A stretch of 9,310 nucleotides of DNA from Candidatus Zixiibacteriota bacterium (GTDB lineage Bacteria > Zixibacteria > MSB-5A5 > GN15 > FEB-12), in NCBI GenBank assembly GCA_022564135.1, contig JADFLZ010000056.1, forward strand, positions 1 through 9,310. The letters run 5' to 3'. The translations under genes and the position numbers were made by a program. This document shows, piece after piece, positions 5,460 to 9,310 of the stretch. The notes beneath the pieces were generated by a model. It was not told the DNA's origin. It searched no databases and worked only from the letters and a program-made list of their open reading frames with translations. How positions within the stretch are numbered: the first letter of the stretch is position 1; the number at the start of each line of letters is the position of its first letter.

Positions 5460-6677
5460 ATGAAACAAATACAGTTTATAGCTATTTCAATTGTTACTCT
5501 GATATTTTTTGCAGCAGGCTGTGCTGAAAAATCATCCGGCATAAAAATAACAGGCATAACTCCCATAGCAACTCCAGCTTCGGCGCCAGCGAGCGGACCA
5601 AATATCTGCGCCACGCCGGAAGGCGGAGCTTTGCTTTCCTGGGTAGAAAAAGATACAACAAACAAAATTTCCACACTAAAATACGCTAACTGGCAAAACA
5701 ATAGCTGGGGCGATGCCCAAACAATAGCCCAGGGAAAAGACTGGTTTGTCAACTGGGCAGACTTCCCGGCCTTAGCAGCTCAAAGCGACGGTCGTATCCT
5801 GGCCAATTGGATGACAAAATCAGCTGCATCAACATATGCTTATGATGTTATTTTGGCACAGCTATCAGATGACAGCAAAATTTGGTCGGAGCCATTTTCT
5901 CCCCACAACGACAAGACGCCTACTGAACATGGCTTTGTCTCAATGCAGCCGTTAAGTAATGGAAATTTTGCCGTCTCCTGGCTTGATGGCCGAGAGATGG
6001 CTGAAGACGGCCCGATGACGCTCCGCTTTGCCACTATTAACACAGCAGGTGAAGTTACAAACCAGGCGCTGCTGGATAATAGAGTTTGCGACTGTTGTCA
6101 GACATCAATGACTATAGCCGCCGATGGCTCTATTTTGGTCGCCTATCGCGACCGCTCTGACGAAGAAATCAGAGATATGTCGATAGTTCGCTATGCTGAT
6201 TCTTCCTGGAGTTCTCCTGTTTCAATCGCAAACGATGGCTGGAATATTGCCGGCTGTCCGGTCAATGGCCCGGTCCTGACTTCAAATGAATCTCTGGTAG
6301 CAGCCTCCTGGTTTACGATGGGCGCTGACAGCAAAGCTAAAGTCCTTTGTGCTTTTTCTGATGATTATGGGAAGTCCTTCGGTGATCCGATCCGAATTGA
6401 CACCGGCGATCCCTTGGGACGAGTCGATATTGTATTTGTAAATGACAATACTACTCTAGTCAGCTGGCTGGAAACTATCGAAAACAAAACACGCATCGCC
6501 GCCCGCACAGTTAGTTCGGACGGAACACTTTCCGAGGTCGTTACAGTAGCCGAAACATTGCCCAGCCGCTCAAGCGGTTTTGCCAGAATGGGAATCACGT
6601 CTGATGGCGTTATAATTGCCTGGACCGATGTTGCCGGCTCTCCCGTTGTAAAGTCATCGCTCATTTCAATTCAGTAG
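5460..6677 (+). CDS. Lipoprotein with sialidase/BNR-type beta-propeller, CDCC-containing family
   Basis: The protein has 405 residues. A signal peptide ends in a lipobox (FFAAG|C21), so the mature protein should be lipid-anchored; Ala at +2 would favour the outer membrane under the proteobacterial Lol rule. Repeated short beta motifs such as GGALLSWVEK, GRILANWM, GNFAVSWLDGRE, GSILVAYRDR, SLVAASWFT, TTLVSWLE and GVIIAWTD (about 55-390) describe a beta-propeller of about six blades. One clear Asp-box is present (SDDYGKSF, 300-307). Conserved-looking features are VCDCCQT (C210, C212, C213), IRDMSIVRY and GWNIAGCPVNGP (C266). Such proteins are often labelled exo-sialidases, but I do not see a convincing sialidase Arg triad, so an enzymatic role is doubtful. 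The cysteine cluster could bind metal or form disulfides. ATG 5460 is the only good start; its Shine-Dalgarno is weak or absent. It lies just after a terminator, so it needs its own promoter. Confidence 0.85.
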   Translation: MKQIQFIAISIVTLIFFAAGCAEKSSGIKITGITPIATPASAPASGPNICATPEGGALLSWVEKDTTNKISTLKYANWQNNSWGDAQTIAQGKDWFVNWADFPALAAQSDGRILANWMTKSAASTYAYDVILAQLSDDSKIWSEPFSPHNDKTPTEHGFVSMQPLSNGNFAVSWLDGREMAEDGPMTLRFATINTAGEVTNQALLDNRVCDCCQTSMTIAADGSILVAYRDRSDEEIRDMSIVRYADSSWSSPVSIANDGWNIAGCPVNGPVLTSNESLVAASWFTMGADSKAKVLCAFSDDYGKSFGDPIRIDTGDPLGRVDIVFVNDNTTLVSWLETIENKTRIAARTVSSDGTLSEVVTVAETLPSRSSGFARMGITSDGVIIAWTDVAGSPVVKSSLISIQ

Positions 6678-6814
6678 GATCGGCGAGTTTTTTTTGGTAA
6701 TGAAATTTTATCAAGTTCCCCAAAATAATTTCAGAACTTTATAGTTGCACCTTGCTTTTTGAGAAGATTTCTTACCCGACGAAGAACAAAGAAAAATGAA
6801 ATCGATAATACTAA

Positions 6815-6832
6815 AGAGGTGAAATGTTTTGA
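6815..6832 (+). promoter_or_regulatory. Ribosome binding site with overlapping two-codon ORF at the porin start
   Basis: GAGGTG (6816-6821) lies 7 bases before the TTG start at 6829. Between them is an ATG (6824-6826) in another frame that reads ATG TTT TGA and stops at 6832, overlapping the TTG. It may be a minimal upstream ORF. Alternatively, one T lost from the T-run would have moved the true ATG out of frame, since five Ts would give MFLKYF. Confidence 0.5.
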
Positions 6833-7893
6833 AATACTTTATTTTTGTAATATTGGTTTGCTTGCTGGCCGCTCCATCGGCTGTTCAGTCAGATGATACA
6901 AAAGTCAGCGGTCGACTTTTTTCCTACTGGGGTATGGACCTAACCGATGGCAGCGCTAGTGCCAACGAATTCGGACTGGGGCGAGCTTATCTGACTATAA
7001 AGTCCCAGCTCTCAGATTTTACGAGCTTAAGAATTACCACAGACTTGCGCCAAACAGAAGACGCCGACGGCAACACTCAGTACAATATTATTCTCAAGTA
7101 CGGCTATATTGACTGGAGACCTCCCTTTGGCAAAAACTCTCTTAATATCAGATTCGGCCTGCAGCCAACGCCATATATAGACTATCAGAACAAACTTTGG
7201 GGCAGGCGCTATCTGTCTAAAACCGTAGCTGATATAAACAAGTACCTGACATCTTCCGATCTCGGTGTGTCGGCAAATGTTGCTTTAGGGAAAGATGGAG
7301 CTCTCGGGCAAATCAGTGCTGCGCTGTTCAATGGAACATCCTATAGCAAATTGGGTGAAAAAAACAGTCAGAAAGACTTTAATGCTTACGGCCGTTTGAA
7401 CCCATTTTGGAAAAATGATGATTTCATACGTACTGCAATAGTTGCTCAGTTTTATTATGGCACCCAGAATATCATTATCTCGAACTTAGTTGAAGCCTCT
7501 GATTACAGACGCCAACTTATTTCTGTGGGCGGCTTGCTGGCCTACCGTAATACATTTGATATGGGATTTGACTTAAACTGGTACACACTGGGGCAGGGAC
7601 CGCTTGCAAATGACTTCTCGCAAAGCGGACTTTCTATCCATGGCACACTCTATTTTATGGATATGACAGACGAAAATTCTCTGCTTCACACTCTTAATAT
7701 TTTCGCTCGAATTGACTTAAACGACCCCAATGCAAATTTAGCTGACGATGGCAACAACTACCTCATTGCCGGAATCGAAATAGTGCCAACCGAAGGCTTT
7801 AAGACTTCACTAAATATTCGCAGCAGAAGTTTTGAAGACCCCCTTACTACATCCGAGAAAGAGTTGTTTGTTAACAGTTTACTCAAATTCTAA
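6829..7893 (+). CDS. Porin-like outer-membrane beta-barrel protein (phosphate-selective porin O/P type)
   Basis: The protein has 354 residues. A signal peptide (MKYFIFVILVCLLAAPSAVQS) is followed by a mature start at about residue 22. The mature chain shows alternating amphipathic beta strands: KVSGRLFSYWGMDL, EFGLGRAYLTIKSQL, SLRITTDLRQT, YNIILKYGYIDWR, SLNIRFGLQPTPYID, then many more, with a final strand ending in phenylalanine (NSLLKF). The N-terminal strands, with a GRAYLTIK element followed by a GLQPTP plug-like segment, resemble OprO/OprP-type porins. The solute is not readable from the sequence. The TTG start is supported by GAGGTG upstream. It is preceded by a 151-base gap holding a T8 tract but no clear terminator. 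It abuts the glycosyltransferase gene, with which it may be co-transcribed. Its presence is the clearest sign of an outer membrane. Confidence 0.82.
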   Translation: MKYFIFVILVCLLAAPSAVQSDDTKVSGRLFSYWGMDLTDGSASANEFGLGRAYLTIKSQLSDFTSLRITTDLRQTEDADGNTQYNIILKYGYIDWRPPFGKNSLNIRFGLQPTPYIDYQNKLWGRRYLSKTVADINKYLTSSDLGVSANVALGKDGALGQISAALFNGTSYSKLGEKNSQKDFNAYGRLNPFWKNDDFIRTAIVAQFYYGTQNIIISNLVEASDYRRQLISVGGLLAYRNTFDMGFDLNWYTLGQGPLANDFSQSGLSIHGTLYFMDMTDENSLLHTLNIFARIDLNDPNANLADDGNNYLIAGIEIVPTEGFKTSLNIRSRSFEDPLTTSEKELFVNSLLKF

Positions 7894-9061
7894 GTACTTC
7901 TCCTCTCGCAAGCTGCAGGTGGTTGCTCTGACATTGATTGGACTGGTCATTCTGGTGCTCCTCGTGCAGGATTTTCGTAAGGCCTACCGAGATCAAGGCA
8001 ATGACTTTACCAGTTACCTCCTGTCAGCCGAGGCACTGTTGGAGGGAGAAAACCCCTACCTCACAGAATCGGAGTTTACATTTATTTACCCTCTGTTCTT
8101 CGCCCTGCTTCTGACTCCCTTAACCGTCATTCCATACTGGCTAGCCATTTTTATCTGGTTCGGTATCAACGTGGCGGCACTATTCTTCTCAATCCGCATT
8201 CTTATTCGATTAGCATCGCAACAACTGGGAGTACAGTGGGGTCGTCACTTGTATCCACCTCTGGCGATACTGCTATTGTTGTTTTTCGGGATTATTCAAA
8301 ACAATCTGTTAAATGGCCAGGTCAATTTCCCGGTTTTACTTTTATGCGTACTATTTCTTGATAACTTTTTGCGGAAAAGACTTCTGTTTTCTTCAGTGTT
8401 TCTGGCCGCAGCCTGTGCGATCAAGCTGGTACCGCTAATTCTGCTTGTGTATGTGATATTGAGGAGGGATTTTCGGGTGTTTTTCCTTACTTCAGTTCTC
8501 TTTGCAGGAATGTGTTTGCTTCCAGCGATAAGCCTTGGCACTGATCTTTTCAACATCTATGACGAGTACTTTCACGGATTCATCCTGGGCAAATTTTCTA
8601 TCAGAGCCAATGCGGAAGACCCTTCAATGTTTTTTACACTGCATCGGTTCCTTACTTTTCTTGTTCCATCGTCTGAGCAGTGGTTGTGGCTGAAGTATGT
8701 TGCATCAGGAGTTGTGCTGACCGTTACGGTTATTGTGGATCTTCTGTCGCTTCGAAAGAGCGGTTCACTCAAGGAAGTATGGCGATTCAGTCTGTATCTG
8801 TTAGCAATATTGCTGATCACCCCTATTTCCGAGACGCACCATCTTGCGTATTTTATCCTCGTTGCGTCTTTGCTTGTTCTTAGGCTTCTTTCCGTCCGAT
8901 GGTCAACTTACAAATCGGTGACAGTCCTGATGGTTGGTTGCCTGATCTGCTTCTTTTTGGGCAACGCATTCGAAACTGGTCCGTACTATTTCATCTCGAT
9001 TGCCCTGCTGTTTCTGACCACAAGCTTTATTTCTCTTCGTAGGAGCGTGACGGATTTGTGA
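7868..9061 (+). CDS. Integral-membrane glycosyltransferase, GT87 (DUF2029) type
   Basis: This protein of about 397 residues has around ten hydrophobic helices. After the first helix comes GNDFTSYLLSAEALLEGENPYL, with Asp at 8003-8005 in the first external loop. This is where GT-C glycosyltransferases such as mycobacterial PimE (GT87) hold the catalytic acid. The next segment, FIYPLFFALLLTPLTVIPYWLA, is typical of the DUF2029 family, as are NLLNGQVNFPVLLL and AACAIKLVPLILL. Enzymes of this fold transfer a sugar from a polyprenyl-phosphate donor to an acceptor outside the cytoplasmic membrane; donor and acceptor are unknown here. The start is uncertain. TTG 7868 follows AAAGAG and overlaps the porin end by 26 bases; TTG 7832 and GTG 7919 are in frame, and all homologous sequence lies after about 7910. 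No separate promoter is visible, so translation may be coupled to the porin gene. Confidence 0.85.
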   Translation: MLTVYSNSKYFSSRKLQVVALTLIGLVILVLLVQDFRKAYRDQGNDFTSYLLSAEALLEGENPYLTESEFTFIYPLFFALLLTPLTVIPYWLAIFIWFGINVAALFFSIRILIRLASQQLGVQWGRHLYPPLAILLLLFFGIIQNNLLNGQVNFPVLLLCVLFLDNFLRKRLLFSSVFLAAACAIKLVPLILLVYVILRRDFRVFFLTSVLFAGMCLLPAISLGTDLFNIYDEYFHGFILGKFSIRANAEDPSMFFTLHRFLTFLVPSSEQWLWLKYVASGVVLTVTVIVDLLSLRKSGSLKEVWRFSLYLLAILLITPISETHHLAYFILVASLLVLRLLSVRWSTYKSVTVLMVGCLICFFLGNAFETGPYYFISIALLFLTTSFISLRRSVTDL

Positions 9062-9192
9062 TCTCACTTGGCTATTGTCTACCCTTGGGTTGCCGGAAAC
9101 GCTTTTCAAGTTTAAGGATCAGTTTGTGTAGCACAGCAAGAAATTAAGATGTGGCTGAGATACTCTACTATTAGCAAAAGGGATAAGCCTGT

Positions 9193-9310
9193 TTAGTCCT
9201 TGACTTTTTCACGAAACAACTTCAGGTTTACTACAAGCAGCCCGTATATCGCCACTTTCATACGGGTAATTTTGTCGGGCGATAGAAAGGTCAGGTGTTC
9301 GCTTATGTTG
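9193..9310 (-). CDS. C-terminal end of an unidentified minus-strand gene (partial)
   Basis: Reading the minus strand from 9309, the frame is open for 38 codons to a TAA at 9195-9193. It begins EHLTFLSPDKITRM a few codons in and ends with a hydrophobic stretch and basic tail (VAIYGLLVVNLKLFREKVKD). It looks protein-like and would converge on the glycosyltransferase gene. It is too short to name; it is reported because the other frames at this edge look less protein-like. Confidence 0.45.
   Translation of the reverse strand, partial: NISEHLTFLSPDKITRMKVAIYGLLVVNLKLFREKVKD

Noticed and set aside
5447..5752. A 101-codon minus-strand frame over the lipoprotein N-terminus
   Set aside because: It is antisense to a gene with signal peptide and propeller motifs, and has no family likeness.
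6678..6720. Terminator after the lipoprotein gene (T8 tract at about 6688-6695)
   Set aside because: I found no stable stem directly before the T-run; only a weak AT-rich GAAATT/AATTTC pairing follows it.
6740..6770. Sigma-54 type promoter (TTGCACCTTGC) before the porin
   Set aside because: The GG at -24 is missing and the distance between the GC boxes is wrong.
9062..9192. Gene, RNA or terminator between the glycosyltransferase and the edge gene
   Set aside because: No open frame of note, no tRNA-like fold and no GC-rich hairpin with T-tract was seen.
1..9310. CRISPR array, insertion sequence, tRNA or rRNA
   Set aside because: No regularly spaced repeats, no transposase-like frame or terminal repeats, and no conserved RNA gene sequence recognised.

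Overview
The window comes from a double-membrane (Gram-negative-type) bacterium. It encodes an outer-membrane beta-barrel protein ending in phenylalanine, a lipobox lipoprotein and two further exported or membrane proteins. Base composition looks moderate. A long Ser/Thr kinase with TPRs, ECF sigma control, an RskA-type anti-sigma factor and a Bacteroidetes-like Ada protein together suggest an environmental FCB-group or candidate-phylum lineage (Zixibacteria-like would fit). The phylum is inference and cannot be fixed from the sequence alone.

Layout. Bases 1-919 (+) hold the truncated 3' part of an Ada-type DNA alkylation repair regulator/methyltransferase, interrupted by a one-base frameshift inside its AraC-type DNA-binding domain. 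It converges on a minus-strand cluster (988-4745). In transcription order this cluster is an ECF sigma factor (4745-4140), a membrane anti-sigma factor with a zinc-binding N-terminus and RskA C-terminus (4147-3347, overlapping the sigma gene by 8 bp), and a 750-residue membrane Ser/Thr protein kinase (3240-988). The kinase carries periplasmic TPRs and an unexpected C-terminal thioredoxin-fold domain. A divergent intergenic region (4746-4942) separates this cluster from plus-strand genes for a small secreted protein (4943-5341, followed by a strong terminator), a lipoprotein of the sialidase/BNR beta-propeller type (5460-6677), a porin-like outer-membrane protein (6829-7893) and a GT87-type integral-membrane glycosyltransferase (about 7868-9061). 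The last bases (9310-9193, minus) appear to encode the C-terminus of another gene.

How it may work together. The two sides of the divergent intergenic region carry the same two-part motif on opposite strands: GATC, then 17 bases, then CGTAT, with nine identical bases ACTTCGTAT around the second part. This is the geometry of an ECF sigma promoter. The simplest reading is that the sigma factor drives its own operon and also the small secreted protein, whose leader contains a perfect 7-bp inverted repeat just before its Shine-Dalgarno. The kinase has only two cysteines in 750 residues. Both lie in the thioredoxin domain, at the active-site position (CPFS) and just before the cis-proline loop. 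I infer a candidate periplasmic redox- or thiol-responsive kinase linked to an ECF/anti-sigma switch. That is the most interesting system in the window.
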